The notes below the pieces were generated by a model, which had not been told where the DNA came from, searched no databases, and saw only the letters and a program-made list of their open reading frames with translations. 64,000 nt of DNA. It comes from Berghia stephanieae. Lineage: Eukaryota > Mollusca > Gastropoda > Nudibranchia > Aeolidiidae. Every line of letters begins with the position of its first letter. Within the stretch, counting starts at the first letter, position 1. The DNA is taken from contig CM067443.1 of the NCBI GenBank assembly GCA_034508935.3, forward strand, positions 51,399,538-51,463,537. The letters are read 5' to 3'. Below are positions 1 through 60,264 of this stretch, piece after piece. The position numbers and the translations under genes were made by a program.

Positions 1-30749
<30,749 letters not shown>

Positions 30750-31115
30750 TTTCCTTTAGAATATCTAACAACTCAGCTCATCTCCTCGATCATGCCTCAA
30801 GAGCTATTTGGTCCACACAGCATTCTTATTTTTTTAAAACCTCATATATCACACCCCTAATTACAACTGTTTTTTCCACCTCACACACTTCATCAAACCC
30901 GCAGTGTAAATTGTTATTTCACTTATGTCATGAGGCAATCTTATTTTATTATAATATTTACTGTGTATTATCATATCCTGACAAATACAATGGAAATTTC
31001 TAAACCAAAGCGCCGCTAATTTACTTACTAACTCAATGCGCCTTATTTTATAAAGTTAATATTGGAATGTTGTGAATGTCAGAATGTGTCACAATAAACT
31101 ATGTTTGGTAGGTTT
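30750..31115 (+). promoter_or_regulatory. CNTLN 3' UTR and polyadenylation signal
   Basis: After the stop the sequence has no open frame of note. A canonical AATAAA lies at 31093-31098, followed by a T/G-rich stretch (ATGTTTGGTAGGTTTCTATG), as expected for a cleavage region. The extent of the UTR is inferred. Confidence 0.6.
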
Positions 31116-31695
31116 CTATGTTACCGAGAAACCCTATGCTGTCTGCTGTGATATGTGTGTAAAATTTGAATGAGATTACATTTATATGAGAAGTGGGTGC
31201 ACATGCCTTTTTTTTCCATAATTTACCTAAAATCTAACAATTTATCCGTCCATTGGTAGAATAGAAATTTTGTTTTTGTTAAATTATTATTTGGTTTACT
31301 TTAAATTCACATATTATTAATCATCCTATTGATTTGTATAGCTAGAAAGCGTGGTTTGTGTGACCTTGACCCCAGCCAATTCAAGATCTGTTTTACCACT
31401 TGATATCCTTGTCTTTTTATAAATGTATTGATCTTGTATTAAAGTTCCATATTTTGAAAATTTTGTTATTTTTCTCATTGATTTTAGAAGTAAACATCAT
31501 ATTATTATGGTCACATTTTCTAAGGATTTCAACAAACGCAAATGCTAAGTTTTTTAACATTGTGCTGAAATATTTTATTTAGATAGATCAGATTGATCAG
31601 GAGATAGATAAATAGAAATATAGACTGACAGACAAATAGCTCTAACTAAACAGTCAGTCAATCAGACAGAGAAAAAAAAGGGTGTATAAAGAACG

Positions 31696-31715
31696 TGTGT
31701 TGTGTGTATGTGTGT

Positions 31716-31753
<38 letters not shown>

Positions 31754-31774
31754 GGGTGAGAGTGAGTGAGAGAA

Positions 31775-31850
<76 letters not shown>
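31696..31850. repeat. GT then GA microsatellites
   Basis: (GT)n at about 31699-31748 and (GA)n of about 36 units at 31780-31850, separated by degenerate GA-rich sequence. Intergenic, between CNTLN and REEP. Confidence 0.95.
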
Positions 31851-31853
<3 letters not shown>

Positions 31854-32079
31854 ATAAAATCAACTCTATTTTAAAAGTAAATGAAATCAACTTCCGATCC
31901 AGCAATTAGGTAAACGGTAGCAGTTTTGCCCCCACCCCCTCCCCCCAAAAATAAAATAATTAAAAAGCTTATAATGAGAAATTAATAAACGCTGCATTGC
32001 ATTGCGGAACGGAGTAATTTTTTCATTTGCAACACAGTTGGAAGAATGAGGGGGGAAAAAGAAAATTTTAAAAATAAAA

Positions 32080-32095
32080 CAATAATAATAATAAC

Positions 32096-32188
<93 letters not shown>

Positions 32189-32268
32189 TAATGATAATAA
32201 TAATGATGATGATGATGTCGATGATGAGGATGATGATGACGACGACGACGATGATGATGATGATGATA
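32080..32268. repeat. TAA / GAT / GAC microsatellite
   Basis: (TAA)n of about 110 bases followed by (GAT)n with GAC and GAG interruptions. Intergenic. Confidence 0.95.
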
Positions 32269-32360
32269 AAATCACAGGGACAGATTGTGATTAGTTTCTA
32301 CAGCTATTTCTGATCAGGAAATCAGTCTTGAAAGAAAAGAGGAAAACAATTGTGGAAGAA

Positions 32361-32482
32361 CTGAAGTGTGTTTATTTTCGGCCTGATACTGATACTGATA
32401 CTGGTCACACATTGTTGTAATGGAAATGTAGTCAAAAACCAACGCAAAACATTGTCCATTACACTATGTGGCTTAAGAAGCA
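32361..32482. mobile_element. Repeat R3 copy 1
   Basis: It shares with 35433-35592 the blocks TTATTTTCGGCCTGATA, a TGTAATGGAAATGTAGTCAA-like block and AACGCAAAACATTGTCCATT. A third partial copy is at 33205-33262. (GTT)n follows at 32477-32521. The family is not recognised; it is short, with no coding capacity. Confidence 0.5.
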
Positions 32483-32483
32483 T

Positions 32484-32521
<38 letters not shown>

Positions 32522-32846
32522 GAAAAAGCAATTTTAATGGAAAGACTAAGTTTAGAAGTTATGAAAAATGTCAGAGATTGCCCAGAATTTTCTGCAATCA
32601 TGGAGGAGTATATCGGATGAGGCCGATTTGTTAAATGGTAGCAGCTATGCATTTCAAAAAGGAAAGGCCATGGTTGCTAATATAAATCAAATAAGAGATA
32701 TATTCACAGTACAGTACTATGAGGTGCACACATCCCTATGTAGGGTCAAACATCTCAATGCCAACCAAGAGAAAACCAGAGTAATTATTCTGAAATGAGA
32801 CTAAACAGATTAGAAATGTAAGAAGTCATTTTGTGTGTGTATATTG

Positions 32847-33175
<329 letters not shown>

Positions 33176-33204
33176 AAAGAAAATAATATTTAAACACAAA
33201 ACTC

Positions 33205-33262
33205 GTATTAACGCAAAACATTCCCCATTACAACAATGTTAAAACAAGCCAATAATTTGAGA
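33205..33262. mobile_element. Repeat R3 copy 3, partial
   Basis: ATTAACGCAAAACATTCCCC, ATTACAACAATG and AACAAGCCAATAATTT align with the right half of R3 at 35495-35550. Only this fragment is visible. Confidence 0.4.
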
Positions 33263-33529
33263 TCATTTATCAGATCTTCAAATATGCGCTTAGGTCAGCG
33301 TTATTTACCATGAGGCGTATTTTTAAAAAAAAAGATAGATTGCGGCTTTACAATTTAACAGTCTAGATTAAATTATTTAATCGGGAAGATCGTGTCATTT
33401 TAACTCGCGAGTTCACCATAATTGAAAATCGAAAATATGTGTCCGATTGTCCGTTTTATATGAACTCGAGAGATTATATTAAACAAAAAAATACTGGGCA
33501 TAAAGAGCAACATGTATATTTTTTCACCC

Positions 33530-33696
33530 GACAGAGATAGCGCTGTAAACGACCAGGTACTCATTTTCCACATGCGTAAGGTGAGACAATGTAAGTAAAG
33601 GACTAAGGACTCAAGAATGTGCCGCCAGAGCGGGACTCAAACCCAGCACCTTCCGATTCGGAAGCGAGTGTTATACCTTAAGTCAGATAGTCACAC
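33530..33696 (-). mobile_element. SINE1 copy lacking its tail
   Basis: Read on the minus strand it gives a tRNA-like head (GTGTGACTATCTGACTTAAG, then ACACTCGCTTCCGAATCGG and a B-box-like GGTGCTGGGTTTGAGTCCC) and the middle block up to GAGTACCTGGTCGTTTACAG. The 3' tail half is missing. The A box is decayed. Confidence 0.75.
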
Positions 33697-34107
33697 AAAT
33701 CCTGAGAAAATAAATACAACACATAGCATCCAAACGGGAATGGTCAGGGAGGGTGGGGGGAGTATAGATCCAGAGATGTAGAGTGAGGTAAACTGTAAGA
33801 TATCTGTCTTTTTGTTTCAGAAACGAATATTATGGATGTGTGTTTAACTATTTTGGTGTTTTCTATTTATAATCAGTATTTAGCACCACTGCTTAATTAT
33901 TGTGTTAGCTATATTTTCACTGTTTATCAGGAACTTGGCCTATGGGTCCGCCTTCCTGAACAAAAATTCAATCATTACATCATCACATTTTACACTGTAT
34001 CCAACATTATTATCAAAGGAATCATTGCATCAATGTTTCCAGCACGCATATTTATTTGATAGTCGTGATTGAGAATAGATAATAGAAAGCAGTCCATATT
34101 TTACCCT

Positions 34108-34109
<2 letters not shown>

Positions 34110-34138
<29 letters not shown>
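34110..34138. repeat. Long poly-C run
   Basis: Nearly 30 consecutive C, flanked by TTCC and TCCCC. Similar C or G runs occur at 3609-3625, 21972-21987, 35744-35762 and 63838-63850. Lengths in assemblies are unreliable. Confidence 0.9.
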
Positions 34139-34141
<3 letters not shown>

Positions 34142-34634
34142 CCTAAGACATCGTTGCACCTATAGTATTTTTATCTTTCAATTTTCTTTGTGGATAAAAA
34201 AAAAATCGATATCGTTGAATTGAATATTGGACTTTGATACCGGCGACAGTATCATCGGTGACGTAGCGTGTGGGTATTATTGATTGGTTTGTCATTGACG
34301 ATTCAGGTCTGGTTTTTGGTGACTCATGTTGTCATACATTGATAATAATATGTAAATAGCTTAGATCGGAAAGTCAAACATCGGAATCACAATTTATGGA
34401 CTGCATTTCAAGTAAAGGCGGCTGACATGTTAACCCTGTTATCTCATTCACAACACAAACATACATTGGTACTACAAACTACAAATAACATTACAGTGTT
34501 CTGCTATTTTCCTATTGACTGCGCGCGAGTCAAAACTAAGAAGATTAGATTATAGGAATAGTGTGTATGTATTTCAAAAAGTTGACGAGCCAAGCACATT
34601 ATTCTACTTCATGAAATTATCTCCCTATAGAAAA

Positions 34635-34636
<2 letters not shown>

Positions 34637-34668
<32 letters not shown>

Positions 34669-34670
34669 TT

Positions 34671-34746
<76 letters not shown>

Positions 34747-34895
34747 CCTTCAGAGCCATCGGGCCCATGGAGCCGGAGTTTATCCCGGATTCTATAGCGT
34801 GAAACGGACAAAAGCATTTGCTTGTTACCTTTTGGATAGGACGCTAGTCAATCGCAAAGTATTTTCCGCCAACTCTAACAGACTCAGCTGGAGTC
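34637..34895 (-). mobile_element. SINE2 copy with expanded AGT tail
   Basis: The body at 34747-34895 holds TCCTTCAGAGCCATCGGGCC, GAGCCGGAGTTTATCCCGG, TTCTATAGCGTGAAACGGAC and GATAGGACGCTAGTCAATCG, matching 868-985 and 52847-52950. On its tail side it runs directly into about 36 AGT units (34637-34746, one interruption). The tRNA head is missing at the right. Confidence 0.8.
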
Positions 34896-34984
34896 GCTAG
34901 AATTAACGAACACATTCGATGCTTCTTCTAAGAAATTGTAACAAAATAGTAAATTTATAGTTTTGGTTTCTACGTTGGGTCTTC

Positions 34985-35840
34985 TGACCTCCCATGGTGG
35001 GTGAGCAAATCACTTTTGATGTGTTCTCTATCACCCTGTATCTGTTTTCCCACTCTACAATGCTCTTTGTTTTTTTGTACTGGTTGAGATCGTGTTTTAT
35101 CCTGGTCTTGGCGGGGATCTTTAGTTGAGAGGGACGCTGTCAAATGATTGCCCCTGACAGAGCTGAGAAAGACAACGGCGTTCCTTCACCAACTATACAT
35201 TCAATTATGAAGACAACATGAGGGGAAACGAAGAAGAAGAAGAATGGCTACTTTTTAAAATCTTTTTTTTCTTTTTTAAATATTTTATTTATTTATTTGT
35301 TTATTCTTTTCTTCTTCTTTTTTTTTTTTAAGATGACATCATTTGCCTTGTAGATCATCTCTCTATTATCTTCAATTATAGTTTTTAATAAATTGTACTT
35401 TGTAAACGTTTGAGTGAGTCCTAAATAGCCGACACGTAATTATTTTCAGGTCTGATAACCCAATTTGTTCAGGGCTCACTGATGTAATAGAAATACTATC
35501 AACCCAACGCAAAATATTGTCCATTACTACAATGATGAATCAAGCTCATAATTGCGTTCGGTTATCATACATGCACATGTGCACGTCGTTCGTAGCCGAA
35601 TCCTTTGCTTGTGTCCGGATGGGACTTTTAGGTAATGCCAACTAGGCAAATTGATGAATTGTTTTTGGAATTTTCTGTTCCCTTTTCGAACAAGCTCCCC
35701 TTGTCTTACTTTTTATTGGATGATTTTAACTGTAGATCTACAATCCCCCCCCCCCCCCCCCCGATAACTTTCCTTTATACTGGCGCTGAAATGACCTACA
35801 AGTGTAGATATCCCCTAAAACCAAACAAAACAAACTTTTG
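34985..35840 (+). mobile_element. L element, diverged copy split by R3
   Basis: Its left end GACCTCCCATGGTGGG, the block GTAGATCATCTCTC, the block GCTTGTGTCCGGATGGGACT and the right end TACTGGCGCTGAAATGACCT keep the order of the L copies at 42620 and 60265. The block at 35433-35592 interrupts it. A poly-C run at 35744-35762 sits inside its right part. Confidence 0.7.
35433..35592. mobile_element. Repeat R3 copy 2, nested in an L element
   Basis: It is inserted into the L copy between TTTGAGTGAGTCCTAAA and ATCCTTTGCTTGTGTCCGG and flanked by TAGCCGA at 35426-35432 and 35593-35599 (probable 7-bp target duplication). It shares AACGCAAAATATTGTCCATT with 32440-32465 and 33210-33232. No protein is encoded. 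Confidence 0.55.
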
Positions 35841-35949
35841 GTTTCACTAGTTTTTGGTAAAGCTTTTGTTTTGTTGATACTCGCATTTGACATGTATCCA
35901 TGGTGTGAAAAACGAAACGAAGACACTCATATTATCCTCTAGGTCGGTA

Positions 35950-36180
35950 CTTCTATAAAAGGAACGAAGTTGACGTCACTCAGCTCTTTGTTGTTTTTAT
36001 ACAGCCATTTAGTGATTAGTTCTCACTAGATTATATCAATCAGACTATCAACGTTCAAAGTTACACATAGTTTTTGTGTTGGTACGTTATACCCGGTTGG
36101 TGGATGTTGTGAGTATTTTACCTAAACGCATAATATCAATACCTCACTGAAATGAGTATTTTTGAATGGTTTAAAAGGTA
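35950..36180 (+). promoter_or_regulatory. Promoter-like block with TATA and CRE motifs
   Basis: TATAAAA lies at 35954-35960 and a perfect CRE palindrome TGACGTCA at 35971-35978. About 200 bases on, AAAAGGTAAGTAAAC at 36173 looks like a strong splice donor. A diverged copy of the whole block lies at 63170-63420. It is 1.5 kb upstream of the REEP start codon, so it could hold a non-coding first exon, but the ATG at 36152 would not join the REEP frame in phase. Function is inferred only. Confidence 0.35.
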
Positions 36181-36797
36181 AGTAAACATAGAGATTGAAA
36201 GGTGTGCCCAATGCCTATTGATTCTATTAAACGAGCGTACAGTACAAATGTTGGCATTCTATTATCTTAATCGTTCTCACTCTTTGGACGCAAGGCTGAA
36301 CACGTTTTTTTTCTTCAAAATATTTACAAAGTAAGCAAATTTCAATGTTTGGTTCAAACTGTTGTTACCGTTTTTAAAACTGAATATTAAGGTCTTTTTG
36401 TTTTGTTCACTTTGAGATTGATAGATCGATGATTTTGTTTTAGCTAGAGACACTGGAGAAACAGGCGGAGCCTTAGACAAACGAATAATTTTTTTTTTAT
36501 TATTATAATAGGCACAGCGTGCATTCCAAGGAACAACCACACCCACACACAAAAATAATAAATAAATAAACTAAACCAAAAAAACATAGAAGATATCGGT
36601 ATTATCAACCCAACCCGTACCTTGAAAGTCCTTAAAAACCAATCGATTCAAAAGCTAGAGAAGCTGAAATCAGTATATGTTCATCATTTGACGCCGGTTG
36701 TTATCTATCGGAACAAGAGCATTGATAGAAGTTCAACGATCTTTTTCGACAGATTTACAGAGAACCTACAATAAGCCATTCCCCTCCCCTAAATAGT

Positions 36798-37198
36798 GCG
36801 GCTATGTGGTCTAGTTTTATATATAGTTTTATATAGAGCAATATCCACTAAACGTGTTCAACGCGCTTTCCAATGGATCCCTGACCAACATGTAGAACGA
36901 GACATGATGCCTGTTAGGCGATATTGCAATGGTATGACACTCACTTTCGGATCGGAAGGTCATGGGTTCGAGCCTCGCTCGGCGCATAGTTGATTCCTTG
37001 GAAAGGCTATTTACTCATTCTCTCACCGTACTCAGGTGTAAAATGAGTACCTGGCCGTTGACAGCGTCGTTTGCTCTGTCGGAAAAATTGCAATATCGCC
37101 TAACAGGCATCATGTCTCGTTCTACATGTTGGTCAGGGATCCATTGTAAAGCGCGTTGAACACGTTTAGTGGATATTGCTCTATATAAAGGCTCAATA
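36798..37198 (+). mobile_element. SINE1 copy interrupted by an inverted copy of its own tail
   Basis: The head starts GCGGCTATGTGGTCTAG and resumes at 36930 with TGGTATGACACTCACTTTCG and a good B box (GGGTTCGAGCC). Between them lies 36828-36929, the reverse complement of this same copy's tail at 37088-37189: 102 bases with one mismatch. The copy ends CTATATAAAGGCTCAATAAAA. Private changes shared by both arms show that one was copied from the other. Confidence 0.88.
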
Positions 37199-37199
37199 A

Positions 37200-37699
37200 A
37201 AAAAAAAATGAAACTAAAAAATTAGAGCATGGGGAGTAAGGTGCCACGCTGCTATGCAGACCCTCTCTCTGTTTTGATATGACGATTCTATTTTACTACC
37301 AAGGGTGAGTTTATAGCAGTGGCGGCTAGTAAGAAGATAATTCAATATCTATCGTTACTGGAGCGATCACTGTAGCACCGCCTCTGGTTTGGAGTTCGGT
37401 GTAAAGACTTCATTCATACAATCAAAGACGTCGATTTTTCCCCAGCGGACCGGCGAATTATTAATTTCGCAGCCAACTATTGGGAACCGCTGATTTAGAA
37501 GGGAAGGTTACCTAAAAGCATTGATTTCACTGCTAAAAAAAAGTGATCTACACAGGCGAGGTTCCCAGTTCAATCCGTTCCTCATTTCCGGATATCCGGT
37601 ACACACTGGACCCTTTCCCAAGCCGTAGCCAGGGCCAGCTCTCACATTTGACGAAAGATCACTAAAAAGGACCCTTTTATTACTTTTAAAAGTACTAAA
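37200..37699 (+). other. REEP upstream region, no clear core promoter
   Basis: About 500 bases of moderately GC-richer sequence before the REEP start codon. I see no TATA box, repeats or open frame worth naming. It probably contains the 5' UTR, but a transcription start cannot be placed by eye. Confidence 0.4.
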
Positions 37700-55317
<17,618 letters not shown>

Positions 55318-57670
55318 GTCTGTGACAAGTCTGTTCACGATGGAATCAACAGTTCTATCTGTTAACTCATCATAAGATTGTCTACAATAATAATGTGAAG
55401 ATTTTGTCCTATATGTATCGATATGTTGTTTTTAATGGCAATTTTAATGGGTTACAGTGTCTATTGATAAAGATTGTGGGGCATTTGATATACACCATGT
55501 AATAAGTTATGTTTTTTTTTGTTCTTTTTTTTTTTAATTTTGAAATTTACTTTGATCTGAACTCTATTTGTTCCCACCGTTGCCTCCATTAATTTAAACA
55601 ATTAAAAGAAGAAAAAAAATAATTCTGTATTAGTTTGTTCATGGAAGAAGTTTGAAATGAACTTTGTGTAAAGAAATAATTTCATACCCAGATGATATTC
55701 TGTATCATATTCTGCAAACTAGTGTTTTTATTTGTGTGGATATATGGCTGTGATGTGTGTGTGTTTGTATGTGTGTTGATTTAAATTTGCTATAAATTCT
55801 AAATTCACCACTTGCTCAAATTAATAACTGGACCCTAAAAATGATAAGGAAAAGGCGTTTGGGCTCCTCTTGAAGCTTTTTTTATGTTCAAGTAAACTTT
55901 CGGTATAATGGGTAATTGACTTACATTATATGTATTGTGTTTGTTTATATATTCTTGTCCTAATACAGTTCTTGCCTTTTCTTTAATGCTTTATATTTTA
56001 TATTAGTCTCTTTTTTTAAATTTAATTTTTTCTTATGGATTTCCTTAAACCCCTTCAATTAACCTTCCAGACCTGGTCTAGTTTTCACAAATATGTTGGA
56101 CAATTAATTGTACGTTTGACCAATGTATTGTTTCAAATAATTGATGAAACATAGATTGTGTACCACCTAACTTTGATTATTGCCACGTCTTGCAAAAAGT
56201 GTTCAAATCATTGGATGCATTCAAAATAAGCCTTTCTAATCATGATAAGATAATTTTGTCAGTAGATTACAGTACAGTGCCTGGAGGGATTTTGGTTATT
56301 ACTTTCAAATATGCTACGATGATCAACTTAGATTGAACAAGCTTTGAATTCTTTGTCATGGATTTAAGTTGTTTATCAATCATAAAACCCTCATGATATT
56401 GTACAGGTTTATACCAATTTAAACAACAAACCGCTATTTGAAATAAAAGTAGACGGGTCTGGTTTTCATGCTTTTCTGTACGGTCCAAAACATTTTGATA
56501 GGCTACATAATTTTGATCAATTGTTTACATTTTTAAATAATCTGTTTATCTCTCTCTCTCTCTCTCTCTCTTTCTCTGGGTACGTTTGTAGACTAATTCA
56601 TTCTCTTGAGATTCCACAATTGTGCAATACAGCCCAGCTTTGATTTATTTGCTTCGTTAGAATTGCATATTTATATCCCTTGTCCATGCGCTTTCTCCAT
56701 TTGCCAATCTGGTAAAGATTCTAGTGAGTTGGCTAGGTGTAGATTCCTGTCTGAAAGGGACGAGTAATTGAATTTGATATTTGTCGTTTTTGATTTGTAA
56801 GTATTTTGAAAGCTTGTTAATCTCGTACTCTCATAGTATTTCGTAACCAAAAATGTAGTTTTTCATGCTCTTATATTTTTTTTTCTTTCTTTTTTCATTT
56901 TATTTAAAAAACAGAAAAAAAAAGCATGAAAAACTAAACAAACACCTATGCTCTGTCTACTCAAACATTTGTCAAAAGTTATATCAATTTTTAATATTTG
57001 ACTTATACATCCATGATGTTCAGCAATTGCTTTGTGACTTTAAAACACAAAATCTATAGTTTTGATATTGTCCCTTTGTTTTGATTATTTATTTGTATAT
57101 TTTTAAAAGCTCTTACCTATCCTTGCGTCAGAACATGTATCTGCCGTCCAGTTGGTCTTCTTTATGACTTCATAATGCTGTTTGAAAACATCATTATCAT
57201 CGTCTTTTAAAATTATCAATCAAATAATAAGGTAGTAACAGAGGTGACCAAATTTAATGCAAAGAGTCATGGAAGCAAAGTTTGAAAAAAGAGAGATCTT
57301 AGCGGAGGTTGCTATGGTGGATCTTTTTTAAGTTTTGATAGTTTTTGACTCTCAGTGTGGTTCGATAGATGACTTCCTGGCGTAATGGACTGGGCTAAGG
57401 GTATTACTATCTATTATTTTTGTTCTACTCCACTCAATATATATAATATCCATTAAATGTGCTTTGTCTCCCTCTCTCCTACACACCCACCACCCCTTTT
57501 CTTCCTCTTCTTCACCTCTGATAATTTCATTGCTGTTATTTAAAAAATGTTTCTGGACCTTTTCATCCTAACCTGTCTGTACAGCTGCTGATCTTGTCCT
57601 TGTTTTGGGAGCTTATTTGTAATGTAATTTTTGTTAATTGGAATAAATTCACATTTCCCAATATTTTCAA
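55318..57670 (+). promoter_or_regulatory. Probable REEP 3' UTR
   Basis: No open frame or recognisable repeat apart from a short (TC)n at 56551-56572. AATAAA occurs at 56442-56447 and 57642-57647; the latter, GGAATAAATTCACATTTCCC, is the better-looking end. Long 3' UTRs are known for REEP5, but the true cleavage site is not determined by sequence alone. Confidence 0.45.
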
Positions 57671-58126
57671 TTGTTGTTTCACTCTTTGAACGGATAATCT
57701 ATTTAAAAGTAATAATACCATTTCAATGTTTGTAAGGGTTAAATGTGACCCACCACCTGAAAAATGTGCTATGTGGAGGGATTGTGTTTGCTAACAAATT
57801 AATTTATGGTCTTAATTAATTATGAAACCGATGGCCCATGTGAAACCTCAGTGGCGCAACAGTTTGGGATTTTGATAATTTCTTTAAATAAATTATAACT
57901 TTTTGCAGTTGAAACTGCAGATCTCAGCTTTGCTCTACTCTAAAATAATTATTTTTGTGTGTAAATCCCGTACTACATAACTTTCAAGACGTTGTTTGGG
58001 CACCACTTTATGCACTTTTCGTTATCATCAGTCTTCTTCAAATCTATTCATAAGAGGGACAAGACAGTACACCTGTTGTTTTCTTCACAACATTCTTATT
58101 CATTGGAAAAAACAATGAATATTAGC

Positions 58127-58630
58127 TTTCATGATGGGCAGGGAGGTCACTTGCTGTGCCATCTATCCCCCAACTTGCTTTCTGTCTATGTCTTGAAAAG
58201 ATTACTACTTGGTTTTGTACTGGACCTGGCCGGAGACCTTGACGGTGAGGAAACAGTCAAATGTATAGGTATAGTTTTGGGAGATTTTTTCCTTGTAAAT
58301 CATCTCCCTATTATTAGTATTGTTATAAATTTCCTGTTTTGATTATGCAATGATTTGTAAGCATTTGAGTGTGTACTATGAGTGAGATCATGTGCTTGGT
58401 TCTGGATTAGACTTAGGTGATCTTAAACTAAGTACACTGATGGTATGCACTTGGAACTTGGAACCTATATCTGTTCCCTATATGAACCATTCCCCTTAAT
58501 GGTACTCTTTCTCATTTGCTTTAAATGGTTAATCGATCATTTTTTTTTATTGTCCTATTCTCTTCCTTTTTATGAAATACCCTCTGAATACTTGTCAACT
58601 CGAGAGCTCTCTCCAGTCTCGGAAAATTAA
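58127..58630 (+). mobile_element. L element, diverged copy
   Basis: CATGATGGGCAGGGAGGTCA, CAACTTGCTTTCTGTCTATG, TGTATAGGTATAGTTTTGGG, GACTTAGGTGATCTTAAACT and CTAAGTACACTGATGGTATG keep the L order. The 3' hairpin and AAAC tail are not clear; the right end is estimated. Confidence 0.75.
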
Positions 58631-58999
58631 ACTCCACTCAATGATGCTTTGTGAGGAAGAGGAAGAAGTTCAATAACTTAACTTAATACTGTATAGCAAA
58701 ATAATGATTTTGCTTATCAGATCTTGGCCGGTGTCCCGAATTTCAATGGAAAATGGGGTAATTTTGAACGCTTTCAATCAATAAATTTAATTTGATACGA
58801 CCCGAACATCATAACCTGAATTTCATTATTTGAAATAAGGTTCAAGTCAATATATGAATATGGTCCACATAAGTTCTGAGGGTCTTTCATACGAAGCACT
58901 CGACCCCATTCTCAAAAGGTTGCTCCACACAAAATAAAACAATGAAAGGTTGTATTTATTTTGCCCTTGTCTGTCTACGAAGAATCCTTTGACTAAATG

Positions 59000-59165
59000 T
59001 CATTAGAAATGAGGAAAATTACAGATAAATTGGGATGGGTAAAATTATAGACACCATCAGAACCAGACGTTTGAGGTGGCTCTGTCATGTCTGCAGCATG
59101 CCAGCGGACTGCATCCCAAGAACTGGGTGGGCTTCTTGACCTCCCATGGTGGCATAGTGGGCAGT
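59000..59165 (+). mobile_element. LINE ORF 3' tip joined to the start of an L element
   Basis: A + strand frame reads KIIDTIRTRRLRWLCHVCSM, then PADCIPRTGWAS and a stop. R-RLRWLGHV-RM is the well-known C-terminal motif of RTE/R-type LINE reverse transcriptases. The last codons coincide with CTGGGTGGGCTTCTTGACCT and CCCATGGTGG, the left end of L elements elsewhere in the window. Resemblance to L stops after about 50 bases. Confidence 0.7.
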
Positions 59166-60011
59166 ATCACTAATTTTATGACATTAAGGTATACAGATAT
59201 TTCCAACCACAATCTGACTAATAATACTACAAAAGGTCCCCACAAAAGTATAGCTTTAAATTGTTAAAGTCCGCTGATTTAATTAAATTATAACTTTATT
59301 TTAAAAATATGAAAATGTCAAAAATAAAATGAAAAAGTACCTATTTGTTAACACATTAAGACAATACAATACACCCACAAACAAATCTTGTCTTGTCTCG
59401 AGTTTGCTGCTCTGTTTTCTTGTAGCGGCGTTGATCTGACTTTTCACTCTTGACCGAATACGGCCCAGCAAATATCAAGAACACCGTATTTTACGCACAA
59501 GACATTGCACTATCCTTTTGTATCTGGATAGAGTTTTCTATTATGCACAACAATGAGCCCATAAATATTTGGGTTGTCAGACCTGCAAATAAGTTCACAT
59601 CGGCAGTAGCTCATCTACTTTCTTTTTGCAAACCCTGGATTCAGAGTTTGATCTTGAATTCTGCGCTATTTCTGAAGTAGGATCAGCCTAAATTGAGTGG
59701 GGGCGAGGGCTAAGAATATAGATGAGACGGAAAATAAGGCTATATTGCAAAATATCCAACAGATAAACAAGTTATCAAATACGTACTCATGAATATGGCA
59801 ATGGACAACTTAACTTTGTTATTGCTCTTTCACAACGCAGCATGTGGTAACATTGACCACAGCCTATATTTATGAACCAAGTCCTTTCCCAGTATCTAAT
59901 AAAAATTATTAGCATTTGTATTTATGTACACTCCAGCAGGTTTCCTCGAACTCCTTGGGACATGAAAAAAAAACGTACGAGGAAACCGTACATTACCATA
60001 ACTTTTGATGG

Positions 60012-60180
60012 GGGTTGGCAGTGTGGCTGAGAGGTATGGTCTTTGCTCCGTACCCAAAAGATATACCTAGTTTGAATACCCACCGTGTTATTTGGCCTTC
60101 TGTAAGCCACCTCTCCCTAGCTCAATTTGCGGCGCTGTGCTGCGGCTGACACCGGGCTTATTTCAGTCTTCCTTTTGAAT
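60012..60180 (+). mobile_element. Possible third SINE, tRNA-Ser/Leu-like head
   Basis: GGCAGTGTGGCTGAGAGGTA resembles the start of a class II tRNA with a good A box. TAGTTTGAATACCC, 50 bases later, resembles a B box. The following 100 bases (CACCTCTCCCTAGCTCAATT ... GACACCGGGC) do not match SINE1 or SINE2. Only this copy is in the window. Confidence 0.4.
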
Positions 60181-60264
60181 AAACAATAAGATACATTTCC
60201 TCATGGGTATGAATAAAGGGAACTTTATTATTATTTACTTTATTGATATGTCACAAGTGTGTGT

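Noticed and set aside
36152-36177. Short coding first exon MSIFEWFKR before a good splice donor, as an alternative REEP start
   Set aside because: It ends in phase 2, whereas REEP exon 2 needs a phase 1 partner, so joining would break the frame. It could still be non-coding.
57440-57475. SINE1 tail fragment (ATAATATCCATTAAATGTGC)
   Set aside because: The similarity covers about 30 bases and could be chance in AT-rich DNA.
59450-59680. 76-codon open frame (MTEYGPANIKNTVFYAQDIA)
   Set aside because: No recognisable motif, no splice context and no neighbouring gene. Kept as unassigned sequence.
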